NCBI RefSeq assembly: GCF_021554725.1
Contig: NZ_JAIZDP010000012.1
Coordinates: 1-64,000, forward strand
Source of the DNA: Sinomonas notoginsengisoli
GTDB lineage: Bacteria; Actinomycetota; Actinomycetes; Actinomycetales; Micrococcaceae
Direction of reading: 5' to 3'
DNA: 64,000 nt
Part shown: in pieces, positions 8,257-16,830 of the stretch
Position numbering within the stretch: the stretch's first letter is position 1
Layout: every line of letters begins with the position of its first letter
Notes under the pieces: generated by a model
Database searches by the model: none
Seen by the model: only the letters and a program-made list of their open reading frames with translations
Told to the model about the DNA's origin: nothing
Made by a program: the position numbers and the translations under genes

Positions 8257-10590
8257 ATGGCTACAGTCCTCGTGCAGGCTGACGACTTCTCGGGTGCCGC
8301 GGAAGTCGGCCAGCAGTTCGCCGCCCAAGGATTCGCCGTCAGGATCGCTCTGCGAGCCAGTGTGCAGAGCCGCAATCCCACCGCAGAAGGCCCTGACGTC
8401 CTCGTGGTCGACACCCACTCGCGCGGCACGTCGGCTCCCGAGGCGGCGGCCGCCGTGAAGGCGGTCTTCTCCAAAGCTACCGGGATGCGCAACGCCGTCC
8501 TGTTCAAGAAGACCGACTCCCTCTGGCGGGGCAACATCCGTTCAGAGGTCTCGGCGCTGACCGAGCTGGGGTACCACGTTGTCCTGGCCGGAGCCCTGCC
8601 CGCGATGGGGCGGACGGTCATAGGCGGCAAGCCCTTCGTCGCCGGCCTGCCCCTGCGCTCCTCAGACCTCTGGCGTGCCGAGGCGGGAGCTCCTCCCGCG
8701 GACCTTGGCGAGGTGTTCGCCGGCACCACTGTGCGCTTCGCGCGGCTTGAGGATGTGAGGTCGGGCTCCTTCGCGCGGTCTCTCGCAGCTGCTCCGGCGT
8801 CTGGCCCCGTGGCCATCACCGTAGTCGACAGCGAGACGGAGGAGGACCTCGCCGCCGTCGTCGACGCCCTCGGCGAGCTCGGGTTCGCCGCGGAAGGACG
8901 TCCCATCGCGTTGGCCGGGACCGGTCAACTCGCTGGGCTCCTCGCCCGGCGCCTTGCGGCGGAAACTGCGCACAACGCGCAGCCTCGCGTAAATGTGGCA
9001 CCTCCGCTCGATCATGAATCGGGGCGCACGCCTGTCCTTGCGGTAGTCGGCTCGGCGTCCCCGTCAGCACGGCGGCAGCTGGAGCACCTCGCGGCCGAGG
9101 GCTTTGACATTGTCACAGTCGATGCTCAGATGAAGGCGCCTGAGCGGGACACCCAGGCTGTTGAACGCCTGCGTGCGGGCCTCGCCGACGGCCGCTCCGT
9201 CGCATTTGCCCTCGTCGACTCGCCCGTGGATCCGGAACAGTCGGCCGGGGTCGTGGCCCGCCTCGCGCATCTGGCCCAGCTGGGCCAGAAAGGGTTTCGG
9301 GCGGACCTCATCCTGACTGGCGGGGAAACCGCCCGAGAAGTCCTCGAAGCCCTCGGCATCGCCACCCTGACTCCCTACACGGCCGTCCAGCACGGAGCCG
9401 TCGTCAGCCTGGCCGATGACGGCCGGCTCGTGGCCACCAAGCCCGGCAGCTTCGGGGACGAACTCGTCCTCGCCCAGCTGTACCGGCAGATCGCCTCCCA
9501 CCCTTCCACCATGTCGGCCGGCGTACCGGCCCACAGCTCAACTCGAACAGCCAAAGACACGGAGACCCGCATGACGACGGAACACGACGACAGGCCCTTC
9601 ATCGCCGTCACGATGGGAGATGGAGCCGGGATCGGGCCAGAGGTCACCCTCGGCGCCTTAGTCCACCCCGGCGCCTACACCGACAGCCGCCCGGTGGTTA
9701 TCGGGGACGCGCACCGCCTGCGCCTCGCCGGGGACGCACTCGGCATCCACGCAGAGGTAATGGCGGTCAAGACCGTCGCCGAAGCGGCCTTCACCCCGGG
9801 ACGTGTGAACGTGATCGACCCCGAGATCCTGCCGCATGACCTGCCCTGGGGCGAGGAATCGGCTGAGGCTGGCAACGCCGCCTACCACTACGTCAGGATC
9901 GCGTGCGAATTGGCGATGGCGGGCCAGGTCCAGGGGATCTGCACTGCGCCCCTGAACAAGGCCGCACTGCACAAGGCCGGCCACCTCTACCCCGGCCACA
10001 CCGAGCTGCTGGCCCACTTCATGGGCGTCGACGAGGTCTCCATGATGCTCTCGACCCCCAAGGTCAAGGTCATCCACGTCACCACCCATATCGGCCTCGT
10101 CGACGCGATCCGCAGGATCGAGCCCGGACTCGTCGAGCGCACCGTGCGCCGCGGCGAGGAGGCCATGAAACGTGCAGGGGTGGCACGGCCGAAGATCGGC
10201 GTCTGCGCCATCAATCCCCATGCAGGGGAGAACGGCCTCTTCGGCTACGGCGAAGAGGAGGAGAAGATCACGCCAGCGATTGAACGACTCCAAGCAGACG
10301 GGATCGACGCCCGCGGCCCGCTCCCGGCGGACACGGCCTTCTTCCTGGCCGGGCGCGGGGACTACGACCTCATCGTGGCCATGTACCACGACCAGGGGCA
10401 CGGCCCGGTGAAGGTTCTCGGCATCGAGGCAGGGGTGAACATTACCGTCGGGCTGCCGGTCATCCGCACCTCGGTCGACCACGGCACGGCCTTCGACATC
10501 GCAGGCAAGGGCATCGCTGATGTGCGCAGCATGATCGAGGCCCTCCGTCAGGCCGCCGAGATGTCCCCTCGGCTTGTCTTCCAGCCATAG
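8257..10590 (+). CDS. Fused DUF1537 four-carbon acid sugar kinase and PdxA2-type 4-phosphate dehydrogenase
   Basis: A single 777-residue frame. Residues 1 to about 425 are a DUF1537 (OtnK/DtnK/LtnK) kinase: QADDFSGAAEVG at the start, FKKTDSLWRGNIRSE, LILTGGETAREVL and TKPGSFGDE near the end. After a Ser/Thr-rich linker, residues 445-777 are a PdxA-family dehydrogenase: MGDGAGIGPE, and the metal-ligand histidines in YPGHTELLAHF, VTTHIGLVDAI and MYHDQGHGPVKVLG. In the known D-threonate/erythronate routes the kinase makes the 4-phosphate and PdxA2 oxidatively decarboxylates it to dihydroxyacetone phosphate. The start has GGAGGAGGGAC before ATG 8257. An in-frame ATG at 9571, preceded by GGAG, could also give a free dehydrogenase. 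Confidence 0.9.
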   Translation: MATVLVQADDFSGAAEVGQQFAAQGFAVRIALRASVQSRNPTAEGPDVLVVDTHSRGTSAPEAAAAVKAVFSKATGMRNAVLFKKTDSLWRGNIRSEVSALTELGYHVVLAGALPAMGRTVIGGKPFVAGLPLRSSDLWRAEAGAPPADLGEVFAGTTVRFARLEDVRSGSFARSLAAAPASGPVAITVVDSETEEDLAAVVDALGELGFAAEGRPIALAGTGQLAGLLARRLAAETAHNAQPRVNVAPPLDHESGRTPVLAVVGSASPSARRQLEHLAAEGFDIVTVDAQMKAPERDTQAVERLRAGLADGRSVAFALVDSPVDPEQSAGVVARLAHLAQLGQKGFRADLILTGGETAREVLEALGIATLTPYTAVQHGAVVSLADDGRLVATKPGSFGDELVLAQLYRQIASHPSTMSAGVPAHSSTRTAKDTETRMTTEHDDRPFIAVTMGDGAGIGPEVTLGALVHPGAYTDSRPVVIGDAHRLRLAGDALGIHAEVMAVKTVAEAAFTPGRVNVIDPEILPHDLPWGEESAEAGNAAYHYVRIACELAMAGQVQGICTAPLNKAALHKAGHLYPGHTELLAHFMGVDEVSMMLSTPKVKVIHVTTHIGLVDAIRRIEPGLVERTVRRGEEAMKRAGVARPKIGVCAINPHAGENGLFGYGEEEEKITPAIERLQADGIDARGPLPADTAFFLAGRGDYDLIVAMYHDQGHGPVKVLGIEAGVNITVGLPVIRTSVDHGTAFDIAGKGIADVRSMIEALRQAAEMSPRLVFQP

Positions 10591-10632
10591 CCCGTCCACT
10601 TCTCACTACAACGGAGTAGAAGGAACACAAGC

Positions 10633-11985
10633 ATGTCCAACATCATGACCCCCACCCCCGAGCAGCGGGCCAAGTGGGTCCGCCGCGCCATCTTCGCCGG
10701 CGTCATCGGCACCACGATCGAGTGGTACGACTTCGTCCTGTTCGGCACGGCGTCAGCCCTGGTGTTCAACACCCTCTTCTTCCCCAAGTTCGACCCCCTG
10801 ATGGGTACGGCCGCCGCCCTCACCACCACCGCCATCGGCTACTTCTTCCGCCCGCTCGGCGGCTTCGTCTTCGGCGCCCTCGGCGACAGGATCGGACGCA
10901 AGAACGTCCTTGCCGCAACGCTGGTCCTCATGGGCGTGTCGACCGCGCTCATCGGGATGCTCCCCACCTACGCCCAGGCCGGCATCTGGGCCCCGATCCT
11001 GATGCTCCTGCTCAGGATCCTGCAGGGAATCGGGGCAGGCGCTGAATTCGGTGGCGCTCAGGTCATGGTCTCGGAGCACGCCAGCAAGAAGCGCCAGGGC
11101 CTGCTCACCAGCCTGCCCGGCGCAGGCCTGGCCCTCGGCATCATGCTCGGAACGTCCTTCTATTCCCTTCTGGACTTCATGCCCAAGGACGACTTCATGG
11201 CTTATGGCTGGCGGCTTCCGTTCCTCGCCAGCGTGATCGGCATCGGGGTTGGCCTCTTCATCCGGATGCGCGTGATGGAATCCCCCGAGTATGCCGCGGT
11301 TACCCGGGCCAAGGCGAAGCCCAAGAGCCCCATCAGGGAGGTCTTCGCGTCCTACCCGCGCAACTGGTTCGTGGCCATGTTCGCCTGCTTCGCCGAGAAC
11401 GCGACGACCAATCTCGTCAAGACCTTCGTCCTCGCGTACGCCGCAACGTTCCTCCACCTGGACAAGAGCATCGGGCTCAATGGCCTCTTCATCGCCGCCC
11501 TTGTCAGCCTCTTCACCTACCCGTTCTTCGGATGGCTCGGCGACCGCCTCGGCATCTCCCGTGTCTACATCGGCTCAGCCGTGGCCGTGGCACTGTTCAT
11601 CTTCCCGATGTTCTGGATGATCGACACGAAGGTGGTCCCGGTCGTCCTCACGGCCATCGTCATCATCTATGCGATCGCCGTCCGCGGGATGTCCGCGACG
11701 CAGGGCGCCTACCTTGCCAATCTCTTCCCGACCCATATCCGTTTCACCGGACTCGCCTCGGCCCGCGAAGTCGGAAGCGCGATCTCGGGAGGCATCGGCC
11801 CCGTCGTGGCGACGCTCCTGCTCGCAGCGACCAACTCGTACTGGCCGGTCGCCCTCTACATGATCAGCCAGGCCGCGATCACGATCGTCGCCGTATGGAT
11901 TGGTCCGAGCAAGCGCAAGCCGCTCGAGGATGCAGCAGTGGAGCAGGCGGGGGCATCCTCGGCGCAGGTCGCCCATCTGCAGTAG
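10633..11985 (+). CDS. MFS transporter of the metabolite:H+ symporter (MHS) family
   Basis: 450 residues with twelve expected membrane segments. MHS hallmarks are GTTIEWYDFVLFG in helix 1, FRPLGGFVFGALGDRIGRK between helices 2 and 3, and LRILQGIGAGAEFGGA in helix 4. These proton symporters import organic acids. It begins 42 bases after the kinase-dehydrogenase fusion, behind AGGAACACAAGC and ATG, so it is probably co-transcribed and imports the sugar acid used by this locus. Two strong hairpins follow its stop. Confidence 0.9.
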   Translation: MSNIMTPTPEQRAKWVRRAIFAGVIGTTIEWYDFVLFGTASALVFNTLFFPKFDPLMGTAAALTTTAIGYFFRPLGGFVFGALGDRIGRKNVLAATLVLMGVSTALIGMLPTYAQAGIWAPILMLLLRILQGIGAGAEFGGAQVMVSEHASKKRQGLLTSLPGAGLALGIMLGTSFYSLLDFMPKDDFMAYGWRLPFLASVIGIGVGLFIRMRVMESPEYAAVTRAKAKPKSPIREVFASYPRNWFVAMFACFAENATTNLVKTFVLAYAATFLHLDKSIGLNGLFIAALVSLFTYPFFGWLGDRLGISRVYIGSAVAVALFIFPMFWMIDTKVVPVVLTAIVIIYAIAVRGMSATQGAYLANLFPTHIRFTGLASAREVGSAISGGIGPVVATLLLAATNSYWPVALYMISQAAITIVAVWIGPSKRKPLEDAAVEQAGASSAQVAHLQ

Positions 11986-12009
11986 GCAGTCCCTTTCCCT
12001 CACATAGCT

Positions 12010-12046
12010 CATCCCGCGGACAGGCCGAGGACCTGTCCGCGGGATG
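12010..12046 (+). terminator. 15-bp hairpin after the MHS transporter gene
   Basis: CATCCCGCGGACAGG at 12010-12024 pairs perfectly with its complement at 12032-12046 across a 7-base loop, 25 bases after the transporter stop. There is no T-tract. It is probably the intrinsic terminator of the plus-strand sugar-acid unit. Confidence 0.6.
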
Positions 12047-12070
12047 CCTGCGTCCTCAGACGGTGCAGGT

Positions 12071-12110
12071 GAGCGCACGACGGCGCGTGGTCGCTCGCCG
12101 TCGTGCGCTC
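12071..12110. terminator. 15-bp hairpin of the GCGCACGACGGCG family
   Basis: GAGCGCACGACGGCG at 12071-12085 pairs perfectly with 12096-12110 across a 10-base loop. The arms match those at 3255-3290. It lies 25 bases after the preceding hairpin and may back it up, or it may be a dispersed repeat. Confidence 0.55.
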
Positions 12111-12256
12111 GGCCCCAGTGCGGGCTACTGCCGAGTCACTTTGTAGCGATCCCTCTATCGCCCACCCATGCGCATGGTGGATTCACCACAAAACGGCGGC
12201 GGCCGGCGCTGCATAGCCTTCTGTCCAGAACGACTGCAAGACCATCTGGAGGAACC

Positions 12257-12898
12257 ATGAGCCACCCGACAACGCCGACCCCCGCACCCGACCGCCCGGC
12301 CGAGCCTGGCGCCAGGCCGTCGCGCCGCACGTGGGACTCCCGGTCGCTGGCCCTGGTCTCCGTTTTTGCGGCCTTCATCGCAGCCTCGGCGATCGTCCCC
12401 GGCATCCCGGTGGGCAGCTTCGGGGTTCCGATCACGCTCCAGACCTTCGCGATCATCCTCACCGGCCTGGTGCTCGGCGGCTCCCGCGCCGCCGCAGCCG
12501 TGGGCCTCTACCTGGTCCTTGCGTTCGCCGGCCTGCCGATCTTCTCCGGCGGCCGGGCCGGGCTGCAGGTCATGGCCGGCGGATCGGCCGGGTACATCGT
12601 GGGGTTTGTCCTCGCTGCCTTCCTCGTCGGTGTCGCCGCCGAGCAGATCATCAAGCGCCTCCCGGCCAAGCGGAGGGGCCTGTGGTTCTTCCTCGCCGCG
12701 GCCGTGGTCACGGTGGTCGCCTCGCACCTGCCGGGCGTGCTCGGCATGATGCTCAACCTCAAGCTCTCCTGGCAGGCGGCCTTCGCCGCGGACCTCGTCT
12801 TCTATCCGGGCGACCTCCTCAAGGACGCTGTGGCAGCCGTCGCCGCCGTGGCCGTGCACCGGGCGTTCCCGGACGTCCTCGTGCGCCGCGTGAAGTGA
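12257..12898 (+). CDS. bioY: BioY, biotin ECF transporter substrate-binding component
   Basis: A 213-residue membrane protein with about six helices and the BioY signatures IPVGSFGVPITLQTF, GLPIFSGGRAGLQVMAGGSAGYI and AFAADLVFYPGDLLKD. It binds biotin in the membrane and normally works with the EcfA1/A2-T module; no EcfT or ATPase genes are adjacent. The ATG at 12257 has GGAGG five bases upstream; the longer in-frame extension overlaps a terminator and is rejected. A broken duplicate of the 3' third of this gene lies at 17745-17941. Confidence 0.93.
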   Translation: MSHPTTPTPAPDRPAEPGARPSRRTWDSRSLALVSVFAAFIAASAIVPGIPVGSFGVPITLQTFAIILTGLVLGGSRAAAAVGLYLVLAFAGLPIFSGGRAGLQVMAGGSAGYIVGFVLAAFLVGVAAEQIIKRLPAKRRGLWFFLAAAVVTVVASHLPGVLGMMLNLKLSWQAAFAADLVFYPGDLLKDAVAAVAAVAVHRAFPDVLVRRVK

Positions 12899-12908
12899 GG
12901 CGGGTGCG

Positions 12909-13244
12909 GTGAGCGGGGGAGCGCGGACCTCAAGGGTCTTCGGCAGCACTGTGGACGATCAGACTCGGTGCGTCCACTACCGCACGGAGGCCGACGTCGT
13001 CGCCATGAAGTTCGGCTGCTGTCTGCGGTACTACCCCTGCCATCTCTGCCATGCGGAGCACGCGGACCACGAGGCCCAGACGTGGCCGCGGGAGCAGTGG
13101 GGCGAGCCGGCGGTGCTGTGCGGGGTGTGCAAGGGGGAGATGGCCATCGAGGCCTACCTGGCGGTCACCTCTTGCCCGAGCTGCGGCGCCCGGTTCAACG
13201 AGCGGTGCGCGGCGCACAGGCACCTGTACTTCGAGGTGGGCTGA
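12909..13244 (+). CDS. CHY zinc-finger protein
   Basis: A 111-residue protein rich in Cys and His. It starts (GTG 12909) with RCVHYRTEADVVAMKFGCC, then YPCHLCHAEHADHEAQ, CGVCKGEM and CPSCGARFNERCAAHRHLYF. This spacing matches the CHY zinc-finger domain, which binds about three zinc ions. In bacteria these small proteins have no assigned activity. It lies 10 bases after bioY and is probably co-transcribed with it. A perfect palindrome follows at 13266. Confidence 0.85.
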   Translation: MSGGARTSRVFGSTVDDQTRCVHYRTEADVVAMKFGCCLRYYPCHLCHAEHADHEAQTWPREQWGEPAVLCGVCKGEMAIEAYLAVTSCPSCGARFNERCAAHRHLYFEVG

Positions 13245-13265
13245 CGGCGGGCGGGTGAGGAGGGA

Positions 13266-13301
13266 GCGGACGACGGCGGGTGCGCACCCGCCGTCGTCCG
13301 C
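13266..13301. terminator. Perfect 36-base palindrome between convergent genes
   Basis: GCGGACGACGGCGGGTGC followed directly by its reverse complement forms an uninterrupted 36-base palindrome. It lies between the CHY protein stop (13244) and the convergent transporter stop (13318), the ideal place for a bidirectional terminator. The arms share the GACGACGGCGGGT core of the hairpins at 3255 and 12071. Confidence 0.6.
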
Positions 13302-13317
13302 GCGCCTCGGGAGGGGC

Positions 13318-14673
13318 TTAGGCGGCGGCCGGTGCCGTCTCGAGCTCGCCCTCTGGCTTCTCAGCGCCGGCGCCCCTGACGAGCAGCGTCGCTGCGCCCG
13401 CCACGACGAGCGGGACCGCCAGGGCCGCGAAGTACCCGGACGGACCGAGCCCGGTCAGCAGCACCCCGCCGAGTGCCGAGCCGACGATTGAGCCGAGCCG
13501 GCCGATCCCGATGCCCCAGCCGGTCGCCGTCGCCCGCAGCTGGGTGGGGTAGGCGTTGGCGATGAGGTAGTTCAGGGCGAGCTGCTGGCCGCCGATCCCG
13601 AAGCCGGCGAGGCCGATGAGCGTGAACACGAGCCCGAAGTTCGTTCCGGCGGCGCCGAGTCCGAGGGCGATGAGGATGCCTGCGCCGAACATGCCCAGCA
13701 GGAGGGTGCGGGCGTTGACACGCGGGAGGACGGCGGAGAGCGGGATGGCGAACAGGATGAAGGCGCCGTTGACGGTGACGGTGCCGAGGGCGGCGCTGCC
13801 GGCGTCGAGGCCCAGGGCCTTGAGCGCCGTCGGCATCCAGAGGAGCAGCAGGTACCAGGCGATCCAGTTGAACAGGTAGGTTGCCCACACAGCAACGGTC
13901 ACGGTGCGGTAGGCGGGGGAGAGGAGGGCGGCGACTGAACCGCGCTTCTGGCCGGCATCCTCGACCGTGAGCACGGTGGCGTCCGGGACGGACAGGCCCG
14001 TGGTGCGGGCAATGAGCGCCCGGGCGCGCCGGTCCGCCTCGGGAGTGCCTCTCGCGACGAGGAAGGCAGGGGACTCGGGCAGGAGCTTGACTGCGGCAGC
14101 CAGGAGCGCCACGGGGAGGGCGCCGCCGATGAGGAAGATGCCGCGCCAGCCGACGGCCGGGAGCCAGGCCGCCGCGACGAGGCCGCCGATCATCGCCCCG
14201 CCGGGGAGGCCGAGGAGCACGAGGGTCATGAGGAAGCCGCGCCGCCTGCGCGGGCTGAACTCTGCGGTGAGCGCGAGCAGGGCCGGGGTGGCTCCGCCCA
14301 TGCCGAGGCCGATGAGGAAGCGAAGCGCCACTACTTGCCACGCGGTGCTGGCAAAGGCGCCAGCCAGTGAGAACGCGCCGAAAAGGGCCAGCGCCACGAG
14401 GATGGTGCGCTTGCGGCCGATCCGGTCGCCGAACGTGCCGAGGGTCATCGCGCCAACCGCCATGCCGATCGTGCTCGCGGTGATGACCCACGTCATGTCC
14501 GTTGCGGAGAGCCTGAACTCGTCGGCGATGGCCGTGCCGATGAAGGCGATCGACTGCGTGTCGAATCCGTCCAGCAGCGCGACCACGAAGCACAGCGCCA
14601 CGGCGGCCCAGCGCCACAGCCCCATGCGGGAATGGTCCATCGCGTCCTGGACGCTCAGGGTCTCTCTGGTCAT
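13318..14673 (-). CDS. MFS transporter, aromatic acid:H+ symporter (AAHS/PcaK-like) type
   Basis: A 451-residue, twelve-helix transporter. Family markers are LLDGFDTQSIAFIG in helix 1, FGDRIGRKRTI in loop 2-3 and GLGMGGATPALLALTAEF in helix 4. PcaK/BenK relatives import hydroxybenzoate and similar acids, but some act on other carboxylates. The ATG at 14673 is preceded by GTGAGGAGCCAACG. No aromatic degradation genes are nearby, so the substrate is open. The C-terminus is short and acidic. The 210 bases upstream contain only promoter-sized sequence. Confidence 0.88.
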   Translation of the reverse strand: MTRETLSVQDAMDHSRMGLWRWAAVALCFVVALLDGFDTQSIAFIGTAIADEFRLSATDMTWVITASTIGMAVGAMTLGTFGDRIGRKRTILVALALFGAFSLAGAFASTAWQVVALRFLIGLGMGGATPALLALTAEFSPRRRRGFLMTLVLLGLPGGAMIGGLVAAAWLPAVGWRGIFLIGGALPVALLAAAVKLLPESPAFLVARGTPEADRRARALIARTTGLSVPDATVLTVEDAGQKRGSVAALLSPAYRTVTVAVWATYLFNWIAWYLLLLWMPTALKALGLDAGSAALGTVTVNGAFILFAIPLSAVLPRVNARTLLLGMFGAGILIALGLGAAGTNFGLVFTLIGLAGFGIGGQQLALNYLIANAYPTQLRATATGWGIGIGRLGSIVGSALGGVLLTGLGPSGYFAALAVPLVVAGAATLLVRGAGAEKPEGELETAPAAA

Positions 14674-14883
14674 CGTTGGCTCCTCACAGCGGGGTTGCGG
14701 GGAGGACGACGGCGTCCCCCCGGTTTGGCCTGCTGTGCGAGGCTATGCGGGGATTGGGACAGAGAGAAATACCTGTTTCGCCGGGATTGATATCGGGAGG
14801 CGATGGGTGCGCGTCGGCCACGAAAAGCCTATGCACCGTGCGTAAGCGCCGGAGCGTCGAGGTCGTAGCAGCGCTCTGGATCC

Positions 14884-15291
14884 CTACCGGACCGCATTCG
14901 GGGCTGCGTTTGTCCTTCCGAAGCCGCGGAAAAGCCAGTGAACACCCGCTCCGAGCGCAACCAAAGCGGTGAGAATAATGCCGAGTTCCTCGGCGATCCA
15001 CACGTGGCCCAGGACCTGCCAGCCGATCAGGATCGGAAGATCGATCATGAGGACGAGCCCAACGAGAAACACAAGTACGGCGAGTATTCTCCACCGCGCC
15101 TTGGTGCTGGGTACCAAGAACCACACTCTGACACTGCCCGCCATCGCGATGCAGACGATCCCAATCTCGAAGAGCAGGCCGACTACGCCGCTACTGCCCT
15201 CGGTTCCGCCATTCGCCCACATCATCGCGGTCTTGAGAACCCACGCAAAGCCGCCGAGGGCGGCAAGTACGCCCGGGATGCGCAATGACAT
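14884..15291 (-). CDS. Small hypothetical membrane protein
   Basis: 135 residues with four hydrophobic segments (GVLAALGGFAWVLKTAMMW, a segment around LLFEIGIVCIAMAGSVRVWF, ILAVLVFLVGLVLMIDLPIL, and LGIILTALVALGAGVHWLF). G+C is a little lower than in its neighbours. No recognised family. The 250 bases upstream (15292-15542) have no gene or repeat that I can see. Confidence 0.6.
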   Translation of the reverse strand: MSLRIPGVLAALGGFAWVLKTAMMWANGGTEGSSGVVGLLFEIGIVCIAMAGSVRVWFLVPSTKARWRILAVLVFLVGLVLMIDLPILIGWQVLGHVWIAEELGIILTALVALGAGVHWLFRGFGRTNAAPNAVR

Positions 15292-15542
15292 GGCGTTCAG
15301 TCCGACTCGGTCAGTGACTGCCTGTCATCCAGTCTCTGCAGCATTGGAAGCCCCCCGAAGATCAACGCGCAACGTGACGCGGTCAGTGTATGCCTGGGGT
15401 GAAAGCCAAGCCAGCGTCCGCAGGGCAGCACTCCGCCTCGTTCGCTCGGGACGGCCTACGCAGCTGTCGACGCCTTGAGCAGTCCCGAGAGCGTGGCCGT
15501 GGAGGCCTTCAGGGCGTGCCGGGCGGTAAGGGTTAGACGCGC

Positions 15543-16079
15543 TTAGCCGGTCTGGGTGCCGAGGGACTTCTTGAGTTCGGCGACTTCGGCGCTGAGCTCT
15601 CCCACCTGCTGCCTGACCCGGGCGAACTCGGCCTCACGACGCCGTGCGACGAAGAAGCCCACCACGAGCGAGAGGATGCACAGGGGTACCGCAAGGGCGA
15701 AGGCCCAGCCGGCCGAGGCAAAGAAGCCCGTCGCCGCGGGGAGCGCGGCCTGGGCGTCGTTGAACTGGTTCACCCCGTTCGCGAGCCCGCTGAGGAGCCC
15801 GTCCAACGGTCTCAGGTACTGGCCGACCACAGGGGTTCCACCCAGCGTGGGAGCAGTGAGCCGCCCATGGGCGTCGCCGCCCCAGCGGGGGTCGCTGAGG
15901 TGGAGCAGGACGTAGATGCCGGCTCCGGTGTTGGCCACGGCGAAGACGAGCACCGCGCCCAGGACGGCCAGATCCGGACGGCGGAGCCGCCAGAGGCCCA
16001 GCAGCAGCCCGGCGGCGACCGCCACGATCCATGTCAGGTTCTTCAGCCACTCGGCATTGACGCCGCTCAGAATGTCCAC
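15543..16079 (-). CDS. Hypothetical membrane protein with C-terminal coiled coil
   Basis: About 178 residues. Three hydrophobic helices (LTWIVAVAAGLLLGLW, LAVLGAVLVFAVANTGAGIYVLL, and FALAVPLCILSLVVGFFVARR) are followed by a charged heptad-patterned tail (FARVRQQVGELSAEVAELKK). The GTG at 16079 is favoured because GGGGAAGGGAC lies eight bases upstream; an upstream GTG at 16112 is the alternative. The function is unknown. Confidence 0.65.
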   Translation of the reverse strand: MDILSGVNAEWLKNLTWIVAVAAGLLLGLWRLRRPDLAVLGAVLVFAVANTGAGIYVLLHLSDPRWGGDAHGRLTAPTLGGTPVVGQYLRPLDGLLSGLANGVNQFNDAQAALPAATGFFASAGWAFALAVPLCILSLVVGFFVARRREAEFARVRQQVGELSAEVAELKKSLGTQTG

Positions 16080-16113
16080 ATGAAGTCCCTTCCCCGAAAG
16101 TGCCTGTGACACG

Positions 16114-16365
16114 CTACCGGATTCGGTGGTTGGACGCCGATGACATCGCGACGGCGGCCCCCACCGCGACGCCGAGGACGGTATCCACTACGCGGTCGGT
16201 AAGCAGTGTCAGGGGTGAAGTGGGGGTGGCGAGCTCGGTCAGGGCCATGATGAGCGGCGTGAAGAAGCCGAGGGCCACCCCGTAACGGTGGGACATGAAG
16301 AGTTCGGTGGGGAAGAGGAAGCCGACCGCCACGAGGGCGAGCCACACCGGGCTCGGGTCGGCGGC
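16114..16365 (-). pseudogene. Truncated FUSC-like / aromatic acid exporter membrane protein
   Basis: Only the carboxy end remains: PVWLALVAVGFLFPTELFMS, then HRYGVALGFFTPLIMALTEL and RVVDTVLGVAVGAAVAM, the closing helices of a FUSC-family (YccC/ArAE) permease. The N-terminal several hundred residues are missing. The coding resemblance stops abruptly near 16365, where a different truncated gene begins on the opposite strand. It is a deletion or rearrangement scar. Confidence 0.65.
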
Positions 16366-16830
16366 TGGGCGAGGTCCTGGACATCCTCGAGGGCATCGAG
16401 GCCCACCACGCAATCATGTCCTGCGGCCACCTCGACGCCGACCAGACGGAGCGGCTCATCGAGCAGGCCTCGTCCATGGGGATCAAGCGCATCCTCGTGA
16501 ACCACCCGAACTTCGTGATCGGCGCCGAGCCTGAGCGGGTGCGCCGCTGGGTGGGCCTCGGGGCGCGGATCGAGCACTCGATCTGCCAGTACAACGACCG
16601 CACCTCGTTCTACCAGTGGGGCCTCGACACCCTGCTGGGCTTCGTGAAGGCCGCCGGCGTGGAGAGCACGCTCCTGGGCTCCGACTTGGGGCAGGCGAAC
16701 AATCCGTTGCCGGTGGACGCCTACGCGCGCATGGTGCGCGGCCTGCTGGACGCGGGCGTGTCCAAGGAGGACGTGCGCCGGCTCACCGCGGACAACCCCG
16801 CCGACCTGCTGGGATCTGATGTCCCTGCCT
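16366..16830 (+). pseudogene. 5'-truncated amidohydrolase-like gene (DUF6282 type)
   Basis: The frame opens at the junction without a start codon: EVLDILEGIEAHHAIMSCGH, ...IKRILVNHPNFVIGA, LLGSDLGQANNPLPVDAY and the ending ...RLTADNPADLLG. This is the C-terminal half of a TIM-barrel metal hydrolase, resembling the DUF6282 group from memory. The frame runs on without a natural stop into the aldolase gene, so the 3' end may also be damaged. The intact family usually sits directly before an HpaI-type aldolase, as this remnant does. Confidence 0.55.

Noticed and set aside
7035-8282. A 415-codon plus-strand frame opposite the aldo/keto reductase
   Set aside because: The reductase on the minus strand has all catalytic motifs; the opposite frame has no recognisable domain.
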